64,000 bases of DNA from JBAOHV01 sp037045265. GTDB taxonomy: Bacteria > Actinomycetota > Acidimicrobiia > Acidimicrobiales > Microtrichaceae. The DNA is taken from the NCBI GenBank assembly GCA_037045265.1, contig JBAOHV010000019.1, forward strand, positions 248,001 through 312,000, given 5' to 3'. The stretch's first letter is position 1; every line of letters begins with the position of its first letter. The position numbers were made by a program, and so were the translations under genes. Under the pieces are notes generated by a model. It saw nothing but the letters and a program-made list of their open reading frames with translations. It did not search any database and was not told the origin of the DNA. Shown one piece after another: positions 11,332-21,259 of this stretch.

Positions 11332-13054
11332 ATGACCGAGGATGCTTCGCCCGGCGACGACGGGGCCACACGTTCGACTGAGCTCTGGTCGCTCTGTGAG
11401 CACTACTGGCAGGACGAGCTGGCCGCACAGCCGCTGTCTGCGACGTTCCTCGGGGTGCACGACCACGACGACAGGATCGAGGACGTCTCCGTCGACGGCG
11501 ACTCCCGCCGCCGCTGCGCTCTGGTCCGAACACTCGAACAGCTCGGCGCGCTCGAGCCTGACCTTCGCAACGACGCCGACCGGGTGACCGCGGCCCTGCT
11601 TCGTCACCAGATCGACGTGGCTGTCCGCGCCATCGACCTACGGGTGATGGAGCTGGCATCGGACCACATGGAGGGACCGCACTCGACCCTCCTGATGGTC
11701 CTGCCACAGCTCGGCTACCCCGAACCGGCCCACGCAGAAGCGGCGCTCACACGCTACGCGCAGGTTCCCGGTCTGCTCGGACAGGCGATCGACCGGTTCC
11801 GGGCAGGGATCGCGGCAGGGCGCACCCCTGCTGCTGCGGTGATAGCCCGGACGCTGAACACCCTGGACGCCTACCTGGACGGCCCGATCGACCATGACCC
11901 CTTCCTGGCAGCCGAGCTGCCCGTCGCCTGGGAAGGGGCGCGGGCCTGGACCGATGAGGCAACAGCCATCGTCGGTGACCGGATCCGGCCGGCGTTCGCG
12001 GCCTACCGGGGCGTCATCAGCGAGGAGCTCGCTCCCGCAGCCCGTGACGACGAGCACGCCGGCTGGTGCTGGCTTCCAGACGGCGAGGAGCTGTACGGCG
12101 CCGCCATCCGCTCGCACACCACCCTCGACCGCTCGGCCGAGGAGCTGCACGAACTGGGACGCCGGCTGTGCGAACACGACCTGCCACGGGAGTTCGCCGC
12201 TCTGGGTGAACAGGAGTTCGGCCCGGCGAGCGGGGACCTGCCTGCGCTCTTCGACCGGCTGCGCAACGACCCCGCTCTGCGTCACCGCGACGCCGACGAG
12301 GTCCTCGCGATCGCCCGCTCGAGCGTGGCACGGGCGACCCAACGGATGAGCGGGTGGTTCGGGCGACTTCCCGGCGCGCCGTGCCACGTCGAGCCGATTC
12401 CCGACTTCCTTGCCGCCGACTCCCCATATGCGTACTACTTCCCACCCGCGCCCGACGGTTCCCGCCCAGGCACCTACTTCATCAACACCGCCGACCCGCA
12501 GACATCGTCGCGAACCGAAGCCGAGTCGATCGCATTCCACGAGGCGATCCCCGGTCATCACCTCCAGATAGCGATCAGCCAGGAGCTCGAAGGGATACCG
12601 GAGTTCCAACGCCACGAAGGCTCCACCGCCTACGTCGAGGGCTGGGGTCTCTATGCGGAACGCCTGGCCGACGAGATGGGTCTCTACTCGACCCGCCTCG
12701 ACCGCCTCGGCATGCTCACCGCGGACGCGTGGCGCAGCGCCCGACTGGTGGTCGACACGGGCCTCCACGCGCGGCTGGTCCCGCCAGCAGGCGATCGACT
12801 ACTTCGTTGACCACACCCCGGTTCCGGTCGACCAGATCGCCCCCGAGGTCGACCGCTACCTGGCGATGCCGGGCCAGGCGCTGGCATACAAGGTCGGCCA
12901 ACTGGAGATCGAGCGCCTGCGCGCGAGCGCCGGTTCACAGCTCGGCGCCGAGTTCGACCTGGCCGCCTTCCACGACGTCATCCTGGGCTCGGGCGCGGTC
13001 ACCCTGCCGGTGCTCACCCACATGGTCGACCGATGGGTGGATTCGTTCAGCTGA
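11332..13054 (+). CDS. DUF885 family putative metallopeptidase (frame-broken)
   Basis: About 573 residues. The DUF885 signature is FHEAIPGHHLQ, a HExxPGHH metal-binding motif, followed by STAYVEGWGLYAERLADEMG, which carries the downstream acidic ligand. Members are putative zinc carboxypeptidases; no signal peptide is evident. The ATG at 11332 is preceded by AAGGGG. The frame shifts near 12772 by one base, after which GWSRQQAIDYF continues the family C terminus. Divergent from the GNAT fusion with only 26 nt between the starts, so the two promoters overlap. Confidence 0.87.
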
Positions 13055-14049
13055 TCCGCTCGGCCAGGATGCGGGCCAACTCGATCGGGCGATCGCCCTG
13101 GATGCTGTGGCCTGCACCATCGACGACGACCACCTCGGCGTTCGGCTGACGCCGCAGGAGCTCGGCCACGTCGTCGTCGTCGACGACCGGGCTCGCGCCG
13201 CCCCGCACGAGCGTGAACGGAACCCGCACCGCGCTCACGTCCTCCCACAGCTCCGAGATGATCACCCCCAGAGTCTCAGTAGCCCCGTCATCCGGGCCGA
13301 CCGTCTCCGGGTCAGCGGCATCCGGTCCACCTGCGATCACCGGGCTCTCGGGTCGGGTCGTCAGACCACGGTCGTAGTTCCACTCCCAAGTTCCGTCGGC
13401 GAGCCTGTGCGCGTTGTGCAGTATGCCCCGCCGTAGGGACTCCGGGCTGCGGGTCGGGTTGAACAGGACCGTGCGTTCGAAGATCTCGGCGAACGAGGAG
13501 AACGCCTGGGGACCTTCGATGAAGGCGTGCACCTCGGCCGCCTTGTCCCGGTTCACCCCCGGTGTCACGTCGACCAGCAGCAGTCGACGAACCAGGTCCG
13601 GGTGACGTGCGGCCAGTGCGGCCGCGCTGAGCCCACCTAGCGACATGCCGACCACCAGCGCGGCCTCGGGAGCATGGATCGCGACCATACGGGCGACCGC
13701 ATCGGCGTTGTTCCGCGGGTCGTAGGCCCCGTCCTCGCGCCACGAGGAGTGACCGTGACCGGGGAGGTCCACCGCCAGCACCGGCGTCGGCCACAGAGCC
13801 AGTGCAACGGTGTCCCAGGTATGTGCATTCTGCGCACCGCCGTGCAGCAGCACCATCTGGGGCGGCGATGCCCCCCACTTGACGGCCGAGAGCCGGCCGC
13901 CGTCGTCGAGTGCGATCGAGAGCCCGCGACACGGCGAGCTCCGGCGGGAGCACCAGGGCGTACTCGGCGCAGTTCTCCGACAAGTAGGAGAACTCGTCGT
14001 AGTGGAAGTCGTCGGAGTCGGGGTCGGCGCCGTTCACGTCATGTGACAT
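13047..14049 (-). CDS. Alpha/beta hydrolase (frame-broken)
   Basis: An alpha/beta-hydrolase fold protein of about 333 residues: oxyanion segment VLLHGGAQNAHTWD, nucleophile elbow VGMSLGGLSA and catalytic histidine in DGAGHSIQGDRP. The acid is likely in the strand before. The start is the ATG at 14049 (MSHDVNG). A frameshift near 13925 (one extra base) separates the acidic N-terminal ~45 residues from the catalytic core. Substrate unknown. It overlaps the convergent DUF885 gene by 8 nt at the 3' end. Confidence 0.85.
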
Positions 14050-14126
14050 CGGGCCATCATCACGCGACGGCCCACCCATTCGATCGTGGCCATCAGGTTC
14101 GGCGCCGCGATGCCGATGGGAATGCG

Positions 14127-14665
14127 ATGACCCACGACACCGAAGCGACCGTCCGCCCCTGGCTGGCCCACCACGGACCGCAGCAAGCAGAGCGATGCGT
14201 CCACGTGGGGCACCAGGTCGTGTGTCGTCGGTGTGCCTTCCTCTACCCGACTGCGATCCTGACAGCGCTACTCGTCGTGGCGCTCGATCCACCTGCTGCG
14301 CTGTTGGTGACGGCCATGTGGGTGCTGCCGGCGCCGATGGCCCTCGACTGGGCCGGTGAGCACATGGGACTGCTCACCTACTCGCCCGGGCGACAGGTGC
14401 TCGTCACCGTCGTCGGCGCGCGCCGGCCCTGGGGGTCGCGTTCGCGATCCATGCTGTGACACCGCTCTCGTCGAGCGCCGTCGTGCCCATGCTCTTCTGG
14501 ACCGCTGCCTGTGCTCTGATCTCAGCCTGGGCCTGGTACCGGGACGCTCCCGAGGAGGACGCCGGCTGGGAGCAGCGCCACCAGGAAGAGGAAAGGGCAC
14601 GTGACGCTCGACTCGAGAGCCTCCTGGGTGAGTCGGGCTCGGTGGAGACAGCAAACCCACGCTGA
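14127..14665 (+). CDS. DUF2085-like small membrane protein (frame-broken)
   Basis: About 179 residues. The N terminus has a C-x3-H-x3-C-x2-C-type pattern (ERCVHVGHQVVCRRCAFLY) followed by three or four hydrophobic segments, resembling DUF2085 membrane proteins. The C terminus is a charged Glu/Arg tail. A frame change near 14421 lies between the second and third hydrophobic segments. Function unknown. It stands alone between an opposite-strand hydrolase and the lipoprotein hydrolase gene. Confidence 0.6.
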
Positions 14666-14767
14666 GCGGCGCCGCTGGCCACAGCGCCGAGGTGGCTGTC
14701 GACGCCCCTGGCCGAACTACGCTCACCCGACGTCGGTGCGATCGAGCACCAAGACGAGGGGGAAGCA

Positions 14768-17239
14768 ATGGGCACGCACCGGTCTGTCGGTGTTCTCGGT
14801 CGGATCTCGCGTGGGGCAGCGGTACTGGCCGCTGTGGCACTCACGGCCACCGGCTGCGTGGACCACCCGGAAGGTGCACCACGTTGGGACGACCCGAACC
14901 TGGGAGACGCTGCCCCGGCAACGGCTGGATCTCCGGTCGCGGCGGTCGACGGTGTCGCATCGCTCTCCGAGAATGCGGACTCCGCGGGGTTCAGCGTGCG
15001 TGGCAGCGTCGAGCAGGTCTCGATCACCGGCGCGGAACCGGGCGCCGAGCTCGCCCTCCACGACCACGACGGCACCCCCGTCGCAGTTGGCTTCGCCGAC
15101 TCACAGGGGTCCCTGCTGTTCCGACAGGTGCAACCCGGTGATGGCTACAGGGTCGGCACCGTCGCCGGAGAGCAGGGCGAAGACGTCCAGGCATCCGAAG
15201 AGATCGATGTGGTCTCCGTGAAGGACTCGACACCCCCTCAGTCGTTCTACGACTCACAGACCCTCGCGCCCGGCTACACCTACATCGAGACTCGCGACGG
15301 CACGACCCTGTCTGCGTCGATCTACCTGCCCGGCCCGATAGAGGACGGCCCCTACCCCACCGTCGTCGAGTACTCCGGCTACTCCCCGTCCAAGCCTGCG
15401 GTGAACCTGCTCGAGCAGCGCTGGGACGAACTGGCCGGGACCCTTCCTGGCATGACCCTGGACAGCGGTGTGCGCGATCGCTGCGTTCGCCTGCAACGCG
15501 CCGGACCAGCCATCGTCACTCCTGGCCTCGGCGCTCGGCTACACGGTCGTGGCGGTCAACATCCGCGGAACCGGGTGCTCGGGCGGCGCCTATGACTTCT
15601 TCGAGCCGCTGCAACTGCTCGACGGCTACGACGTCATCGAGACCGTCGCCGCACAGGATTGGGTGAAGGACCACAAGGTCGGCATGGTCGGCCTCTCCTA
15701 CCCGGGCATCTCACAGATGTTCGTGGCCTCGACCCAGCCTCCCGGTCTGTCGGCGATCACCCCGTTCGCCATCTATGACGACACGGTTCGTGGTGTGCTC
15801 GCACCCGGAGGCATCTTCAACGACGGCTTCGCCCTGTCGTGGGCGGACCAGGTGCTGACCAAGGCCAAGCCGTACGGCCAGGGGTGGGAGCTGGAGCTCG
15901 TCGAAGGGGGCGACACGACCTGTGAGCAGAACCAGTTGCTGCGAGGCCAGAACGTGGACGCGTCCCAGAAGGCACTGGCCCACGAGCACTACGTGCCGGA
16001 GCTCGCCGACCCGCTCAGCTTCGAGGTGCTCGGACCCCGGATAGAGGTCCCGACCTTCTACTCTTCGTCGTTCCAGGACGAACAGGTCGGCGGGCGCGCC
16101 CCGCTGGTGTTCGACGACCTCACGAACGCTCCGGTGGTGCGACTCAACGCCTGGAACGGCGCTCACGCCGACGGATTCGCCCCCCAGAACCTGGTCGAGT
16201 GGAAGACCTTCCTCGACCTGTACGTCGCCGGCGAGCAGACACCCCGTCCGCTGGCCTTCGACCTGCTCGCACCGATCGTGATGGACGAGGCGTTCGGCGT
16301 GTCGATGCCCCTACCACCGCAACGTACGATCGACGGTGACGACATCGAGGAGCAGCGCGCCAACTACGAGGCCGAACCATCGGTGCGCATCCTCCTGGAG
16401 AACGGCGCCGGCGATCCTTCGAATCCAGGTGCTCCGATCGCGACGACCGAGGTCCTCGCGACCTCTTGGCCCTTGCCGAACACGACCCCAACCTCCTACT
16501 GGTTCACCCGCGACGGCGGTCTCAGCTCGACCGGACCGGCGCGTGACACCGCCCTGACGGCCAGCTCGTTCCGGGTCGACCCGTCGCTCGCTCGGCTCGT
16601 GACGCTCGCCGACGTCGAAGGCAACGATCCGTTCCACGCCGACGCGGAGTACGACTGGCGCCAGGAACCCGATGGTGCGGCGTCGGTCTACGTCTCCGGA
16701 CCACTAGAACAGGATCAGGTGCTGATCGGCTCAGCCAGCGCGGACCTGTGGGTCCGCTCGACGCGGCCGAGGCCGACCTCGGGGTGACCCTGTCAGAGGT
16801 ACGACCCGACGGCTCCGAGACCTACATCCAGTCCGGAGTGCTGCGTGGATCGCACCGCAAGCTCGCCAGGGGGTCGACACCTCTCCTGCCGCTGCACACC
16901 AGCCTCGAGGAGGACGCCGAGCCGCTGCCTGCCGACGAGTTCGTCGAGGCACGCGTAGAGCTGTTCCCGTTCGCGCACGTGCTTCGAACAGGCTCGCGAG
17001 TACGTCTGTCGGTCCACACTCCCGGCGGCGACCGTGTGCGCTGGACCTACATAATCGCCGACACTCCCGACGACGCGGTCGTCGACATCGGCCAGTCAGG
17101 TCGCTACCAGTCCAAGCTCGTGTTGCCCGTGGTTTCCGGGATCAGCGGGTACCCGGCGGAGCCACCTGCAAACTGCAACACGCTGCGGGCCCAGCCGTGC
17201 CGCGAGTTCGTGCCGTTCAGCAACACCCCCGCTGGCTGA
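14768..17239 (+). CDS. CocE/NonD-family secreted lipoprotein hydrolase (frame-broken)
   Basis: About 823 residues with an N-terminal lipoprotein signal: hydrophobic core AAVLAAVALTATGC with Cys30 as the lipid site. A ~130-residue beta domain precedes the X-Pro dipeptidyl-peptidase/CocE alpha/beta-hydrolase core. Nucleophile Ser is in GMVGLSYPGI, with the upstream NIRGTGCSGG segment. A C-terminal jelly-roll domain follows, normal for CocE esterases and X-Pro peptidases. It likely hydrolyses an acyl ester or peptide outside the membrane. Frameshifts near 15466 (extra G) and 16767 (missing base). The stop is followed by a hairpin at 17314-17337. Confidence 0.88.
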
Positions 17240-17313
17240 CCCCACCGCCGGCTGACCGTCACGAAATAGGGCGTCGTCCCCTGTTTCGTCGCCCGGGAGA
17301 GCCGGAAACGCAG

Positions 17314-17337
17314 GATCCCCTGCCGTGGCAGGGGATC
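17314..17337. terminator. Bidirectional terminator-like hairpin
   Basis: A 10-bp perfect stem, GATCCCCTGC / GCAGGGGATC, with a CGTG loop. It sits 4 nt beyond the CCA end of the minus-strand tRNA-Val and after the plus-strand lipoprotein gene, so it can terminate both. There is no long T tract. Confidence 0.65.
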
Positions 17338-17341
17338 TGAG

Positions 17342-17418
17342 TGGTGGGCGTACACGGACTTGAACCGTGGACCTCTTCCGTGTCGAGGAAGCGCTCTAGC
17401 CAACTGAGCTATACGCCC
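17342..17418 (-). tRNA. tRNA-Val (GAC)
   Basis: A 77-nt cloverleaf including encoded CCA. Acceptor GGGCGTA pairs with TACGCCC; discriminator A. The D arm contains AGCTCAGTTGGCTAGAGC and the T arm GGTTCAAGTC. The anticodon stem CTTCC/GGAAG holds loop TCGACAC, giving anticodon GAC (Val). Position 33 is C instead of the nearly invariant U, which is either a base error or unusual. It is downstream of tRNA-Gly and tRNA-Cys on the same strand, a Gly-Cys-Val order common in actinobacteria, here split by one ORF. Confidence 0.93.
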
Positions 17419-17454
17419 TGGAAAGCGATGAATGTAGCACCCCGATGGGCTGGA

Positions 17455-18123
17455 TCACGCATCCGGGACCCAACTCGGCTCGGGGACGCCGTCCGAGCCG
17501 AGGATGCCCACGGCGAGCACGACCAACACGCCCAGCACCAGCTGGATCCACAGGCCGATACCGGGCCCGGTCCGGGTCGCGTCGGCTCCCAGGCCCCACT
17601 CGGCGACCGCTGCGAAGCACATGACGACCCCCGTCCAGGTGGCCAGGATCCGACCCGGTCGACCCCGACCCGAGGCGATCAGGACACCAGCGACCGCCAG
17701 CAGGGTCGCCAGCGCCACGGCTACCCAGCCGCGCCCCATGGTGCCGTCGATGCGCTCCCAGCCGGTCTCGACCGCCGTCGCTCCGAACCGGCGACCGAAG
17801 TCACGCCACGAGAGCAGCGACGCCGCGCCCGCCACCACCGCCACCACCAGCAGCACCACGACCAGGATCAGCTCGCGGCGCGATGAGCGCTCGGGCACAT
17901 CCACCGGCACCGGCACGCTTCCGCCCAGTGGACCACCGGATCCGAACTGCACGGTTGTCGCTGCCTCGGGACCCGCCGAGCCGAGCCCGCCGGGGGCAGC
18001 CGTCTCTGGAGAGGACCACGGCAGCTGGAACGACCCGGGTTGCTCGGACGACATCGACCCAGCTTGCCGCATCGGAGCCTGGATGACACCACCGCCGACG
18101 CCATCAGCTGAGCGGAATGTCAT
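17455..18123 (-). CDS. Hypothetical membrane protein
   Basis: About 222 residues from the ATG at 18123; an ATG at 18054 is equally possible and would drop a weakly structured N-terminal leader. A Gly/Pro-rich cytoplasmic region (about 75 residues) is followed by an RR-E-L start of a long hydrophobic helix and then three more hydrophobic segments, four in all. I recognise no family. It lies between tRNA-Cys and tRNA-Val on the same strand, so it may be read from the tRNA promoter. Confidence 0.6.
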   Translation of the reverse strand: MTFRSADGVGGGVIQAPMRQAGSMSSEQPGSFQLPWSSPETAAPGGLGSAGPEAATTVQFGSGGPLGGSVPVPVDVPERSSRRELILVVVLLVVAVVAGAASLLSWRDFGRRFGATAVETGWERIDGTMGRGWVAVALATLLAVAGVLIASGRGRPGRILATWTGVVMCFAAVAEWGLGADATRTGPGIGLWIQLVLGVLVVLAVGILGSDGVPEPSWVPDA

Positions 18124-18175
18124 TTCTGCCAAGAGGTGCGTCCCGACAGCTCGGCCGCCGGGACGCTCCCCTCGA

Positions 18176-18249
18176 TGGAGGCGACGAGGGGAATCGAACC
18201 CCTGTGCAAGGCTTTGCAGGCCTCTGCCTCACCACTCGGCCACGTCGCC
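18176..18249 (-). tRNA. tRNA-Cys (GCA)
   Basis: A 74-nt cloverleaf including CCA. Acceptor GGCGACG pairs with CGTCGCC; discriminator T (U73, the cysteine identity base). Anticodon loop CTGCAAA gives GCA. The T arm is GGGGTTCGATTCCCC. Confidence 0.96.
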
Positions 18250-18355
18250 TGGAATCCGCCACTCTAGCGGTCGCGGGACCCCGTTGGTTCAATGGGGTCG
18301 GGTGTCCTCTCGGTCACGATCCGGCGGACCCGCACCGAATCGGGCACAGAACGCC

Positions 18356-18387
18356 GACAGCCCCGACCCTTCCAGGTGGGGGCTGTC
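18356..18387 (-). terminator. Hairpin after tRNA-Gly
   Basis: The arms GACAGCCCC (18356-18364) and GGGGCTGTC (18379-18387) form a 9-bp stem with a 14-nt loop. It starts 4 nt past the CCA end of the minus-strand tRNA-Gly, as expected for its terminator. Confidence 0.6.
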
Positions 18388-18391
18388 GAGA

Positions 18392-18467
18392 TGGAGCGGA
18401 CGACCGGGTTCGAACCGGCGACCTCAACCTTGGCAAGGTTGCGCTCTACCAACTGAGCTACGTCCGC
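18392..18467 (-). tRNA. tRNA-Gly (GCC)
   Basis: A 76-nt cloverleaf including CCA. Acceptor GCGGACG pairs with CGTCCGC; discriminator T. Anticodon stem CAACC/GGTTG with loop TTGCCAA gives GCC. The D arm AGCTCAGTTGGTAGAGC and T arm CCGGTTCGAACCCGG are canonical. Confidence 0.97.
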
Positions 18468-18565
18468 GAGGAGGGGTCATGGTAGCAGAGGCTCACATGG
18501 CGGCAAGTTGAGCCGCCAGTCGCTCGGGAGCCAGATGCCCTGCCGGATCAGGACTCGTGGCTCTG

Positions 18566-19801
18566 TCAGAACTCGTGGCTCTGGCGTTCGTCGGAGCCCG
18601 ACGGTTCGCGAGTCGCCCTCGCCAGCGCGACTGCCAACTCGACCTCGCCTATGCCGTCGACCATCGACAACCGGGTGTCGTCGGAGAAGCTCAACGCCGC
18701 CACATGACCGTCGTGACGTCCCCGCACGTTCAGCTCGGGTCCGAGTTCGTAGATGTCGACGATCGGGCGCCATCGCCGCTCGTTGACCACCAGCACCCGG
18801 CGGTCGGTCAAAACGACTGCGGCGGAGCGCCCGAGCATCTGCCCGGTGACGACGCTGCGGACCCGCTCCGACCGATCGAGCAGTGCACCGCACACCGTCA
18901 GCGACACACGCGCCCGCTCGATCTCGTCGTGGCGGAGGCGAGCGACGGCCTTGTCGAAGTCGTGTGGGTCGGGAACGACAGGCTCGCCGGACGGCGCGGG
19001 ACGCTGCTCAGCGTGCGCCGCCGACGGCGAATCCCAGTCTCGCCAAGCATCCCACGGATCACTCTGCGAACCATCCGCTGTTCCGGTGCCCGCCACACGG
19101 CCCTGGACGGCGGCACCGACAGCAGTCCCCGAGCCCGTTGTGGCTCCCCCCGCACTGAACGGCGAAGCATCGCCGGGAGTCGCCACGGAATCGTCGACGA
19201 GCTCCAGCTCGTCCACGTCCTCGAGCTCGCCCTCGTCCCGCGCCACCGGCCGAGCGCTGAACACACCGCCCGCGCCGGGAGCGCCTGGCGGCGTCGGCGC
19301 CTCGGTCCAGGATGGACCGCCGCGCCCTGGGGTACCGACGCCGAAAGCGCCCGACGACGGTGGGGGGAGTCTGCTGACGCCGATCGGTGGCGGTGGCAGA
19401 TCTGAGTAGTCCGGCGGCAGTTGGTGCTCGGCGAACGTAGGCTGGGAGTCGGCAGCGGTGGTCCACGCCTCGTCACCGGCAGTGTCTACGACCCTGACAC
19501 CTCCGCCGAGCGGCCCTCCGCCCGCTGCATCGTCGATCCGCGACCACGGATCCGACGGATCATCATCGTCCCCGTCACCGTCCACGACCTCTGCGTCGTG
19601 GACGGTCGGATCCTCGGTCCCGGTGCTCCACATCTGGTCGATCCCGATCGGGGACTCAGGCGTGACCACCTCGGCATTGTCTGCCGCGTCGACCGAGAAG
19701 AGCGCGCCGACCCCGGTCGGTTCGGCGATGTCGCTGTTCTCGGCCACTGAGAAGCCCTTCTGTCGGGTGCGCCTTGCCTTCCCAGCGTAGGGGATCGACA
19801 C
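18566..19801 (-). CDS. Hypothetical protein, disordered N terminus with C-terminal PH-like domain
   Basis: 411 residues, intact. Roughly the first 280 residues are Asp/Pro/Gly/Ala-rich low complexity with no fold visible. The last ~130 residues look like a small beta-rich domain: VSLTVCGALLDRSERVRSVV, then AAVVLTDRRVLVVNERRW. This pattern resembles the bacterial PH-like (YokE-type) domain, in which a residue set of the form LTDRRVL recurs. The start could instead be the GTG at 19747 (VAENSD). The function is unknown. It precedes tRNA-Gly on the same strand. Confidence 0.65.
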   Translation of the reverse strand: MSIPYAGKARRTRQKGFSVAENSDIAEPTGVGALFSVDAADNAEVVTPESPIGIDQMWSTGTEDPTVHDAEVVDGDGDDDDPSDPWSRIDDAAGGGPLGGGVRVVDTAGDEAWTTAADSQPTFAEHQLPPDYSDLPPPPIGVSRLPPPSSGAFGVGTPGRGGPSWTEAPTPPGAPGAGGVFSARPVARDEGELEDVDELELVDDSVATPGDASPFSAGGATTGSGTAVGAAVQGRVAGTGTADGSQSDPWDAWRDWDSPSAAHAEQRPAPSGEPVVPDPHDFDKAVARLRHDEIERARVSLTVCGALLDRSERVRSVVTGQMLGRSAAVVLTDRRVLVVNERRWRPIVDIYELGPELNVRGRHDGHVAALSFSDDTRLSMVDGIGEVELAVALARATREPSGSDERQSHEF

Positions 19802-19841
19802 GTCATGCGGTCACGACCGCAACAGTGATCGACAGGGGGTT

Positions 19842-20015
19842 TCAGTCGCCCCTGCCTGGGCGCGTCAGGCGCCAGAACACGACGGTTGCCACCGCGATCG
19901 CCACCGCGAGCAGGACGAGCGCAGCGATGATCAACGACAGGCGTCCGGAGGCGTCGTCACCGGCGTCTGCTGCCACCTGCCCCACCACCGTGACCAGCGA
20001 GATCAATGCGACCAT
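19842..20015 (-). CDS. Tiny single-span membrane protein coupled to the sulfhydrylase gene
   Basis: 57 residues. Starts MVALISLVTVVG, continues with a short Asp-rich linker, then one long hydrophobic helix (about residues 29-48) ending FWRLTRPGRGD. Its ATG shares one base with the TGA of the upstream metZ-like gene (TGATG), so it would be translated by reinitiation on the riboswitch-controlled met mRNA. I know no family for it. Confidence 0.55.
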   Translation of the reverse strand: MVALISLVTVVGQVAADAGDDASGRLSLIIAALVLLAVAIAVATVVFWRLTRPGRGD

Positions 20016-21259
20016 CAGGGGCTCTCCGCAGTCGTGGTGTCGAGCGCCCGCGTCACGTCGGCGATCAGGTCGTCGGTGTCCTCGAGACCGACCGACATCC
20101 TGATCGTTCCCGGGGTGATCGATGCTGCCGCGAGCTCCTCCGGCAGGAGGCTCACGTGGGTCATCGACGCTGGATGGGTCACGAGTGTCTCGGGCCCTCC
20201 GAGCGACGGTGCGAGCTGGCAGACCTCGGTCGACTCGACGAAGGAGCGCCCCGCTTCGAGCCCACCGGCCAGATCGAAGGTCAACAGGCCACCGGAGAGC
20301 CGCATCTGGCGTTTCGCGAGGCCGTGCTGGGGATGCGAGGCCAGGCTCGGGTGACGAACCTCGGCGACGCGGTCATCGGCCTCGAGGATCCGTGCGAGCG
20401 CCTCGGCAGAAGCTGTCTGCTGGCGCAGCCTCACCCCCAGCGTGCGCAGCCCGCGGAGCCCACCGACAGCGTCGAAGGCGCTGGCGTTCGCCCCTTGGAG
20501 AACTGCGAATCCCCAGATCCAGTCGAGCAGCTCACGACTCCCCGCCACGACACCGAGCGACACGTCGTTGTGCCCCCCTATCGCCTTCGTTGCCGAGTGC
20601 AGGACCAGGTCCACACCGTGAGCAAGCGGCCTCTGACCCAACGGGGTGGCGAAGGTCGAGTCGACGACCTTCATCGGCCCGGCGATCGCCCCCAGGCGAT
20701 CCAGGTCGACCAGGTCGAGGCGGGGGTTCGCCGGGGTCTCCGCCAGCAGGACCATCGTCTTGCCCGGACGCACGGCCGCTTCCCACGCATCCGGGTCTGC
20801 AGCATCGACGAAGCTCACGTCGATGCCGAAGCGCGGGCACACCGACTGGAGCAGCATCTGCGTCCCGGCGTAGATCTGGCGTTGCGACACGATGTGGTCG
20901 CCGCTCGAGCAGAGACCCAGCACGACCGCTGCAACCGCCCCCATGCCGGAGCTGAACGCCCTCGCCCCCTCGGCCCCTTCGAGCTCCGCTATCGCCTCTT
21001 CGAACGCGTTGACGCTCGGGTTGCCGTAGCGGGCGTAGAAGGTCGTCGACGAGGTCGACGTGGCCATCCCCCTGGCCTCGTCCACCGACTCGGCGACGAA
21101 GCTCGAGCTGGCCCAGATGACCGGCGCAAGCGCCGGTCCGTTCGCGCTGCGACCGGCGCGCACCGTCACGGTCTCAGGCGCCAGTCGGCGGTGTGCTCCG
21201 CCGACCGCTGCGTAGTCAGCGGACGCCTGAGCCCGATCGTCATGGGGTTGTGCGCTCAC
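20015..21259 (-). CDS. PLP-dependent trans-sulfuration enzyme (O-acyl-homoserine sulfhydrylase / cystathionine gamma-synthase family)
   Basis: 414 residues, intact, of the Cys/Met metabolism PLP fold. The catalytic lysine is in LHSATKAIGGHNDV; upstream landmarks are YARYGNPSVNAFEEAIAELE and the SSGMGAVAA helix, with the substrate-loop arginine near the C terminus in GTIRMSVGLED. With metX overlapping its start by 4 nt (GTGA), it probably converts O-acetylhomoserine to homocysteine (sulfhydrylase, MetZ/MetY-like) or cystathionine (MetB). The sequence alone does not decide. Likely controlled by the SAM riboswitch before metX. Confidence 0.87.
   Translation of the reverse strand: MSAQPHDDRAQASADYAAVGGAHRRLAPETVTVRAGRSANGPALAPVIWASSSFVAESVDEARGMATSTSSTTFYARYGNPSVNAFEEAIAELEGAEGARAFSSGMGAVAAVVLGLCSSGDHIVSQRQIYAGTQMLLQSVCPRFGIDVSFVDAADPDAWEAAVRPGKTMVLLAETPANPRLDLVDLDRLGAIAGPMKVVDSTFATPLGQRPLAHGVDLVLHSATKAIGGHNDVSLGVVAGSRELLDWIWGFAVLQGANASAFDAVGGLRGLRTLGVRLRQQTASAEALARILEADDRVAEVRHPSLASHPQHGLAKRQMRLSGGLLTFDLAGGLEAGRSFVESTEVCQLAPSLGGPETLVTHPASMTHVSLLPEELAAASITPGTIRMSVGLEDTDDLIADVTRALDTTTAESP

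Noticed and set aside
11306..11707. N-terminal extension of the GNAT fusion protein
   Set aside because: It is arginine/proline-rich nonsense antisense to the start of the DUF885 gene; the GNAT domain begins just after the GTG at 11305.
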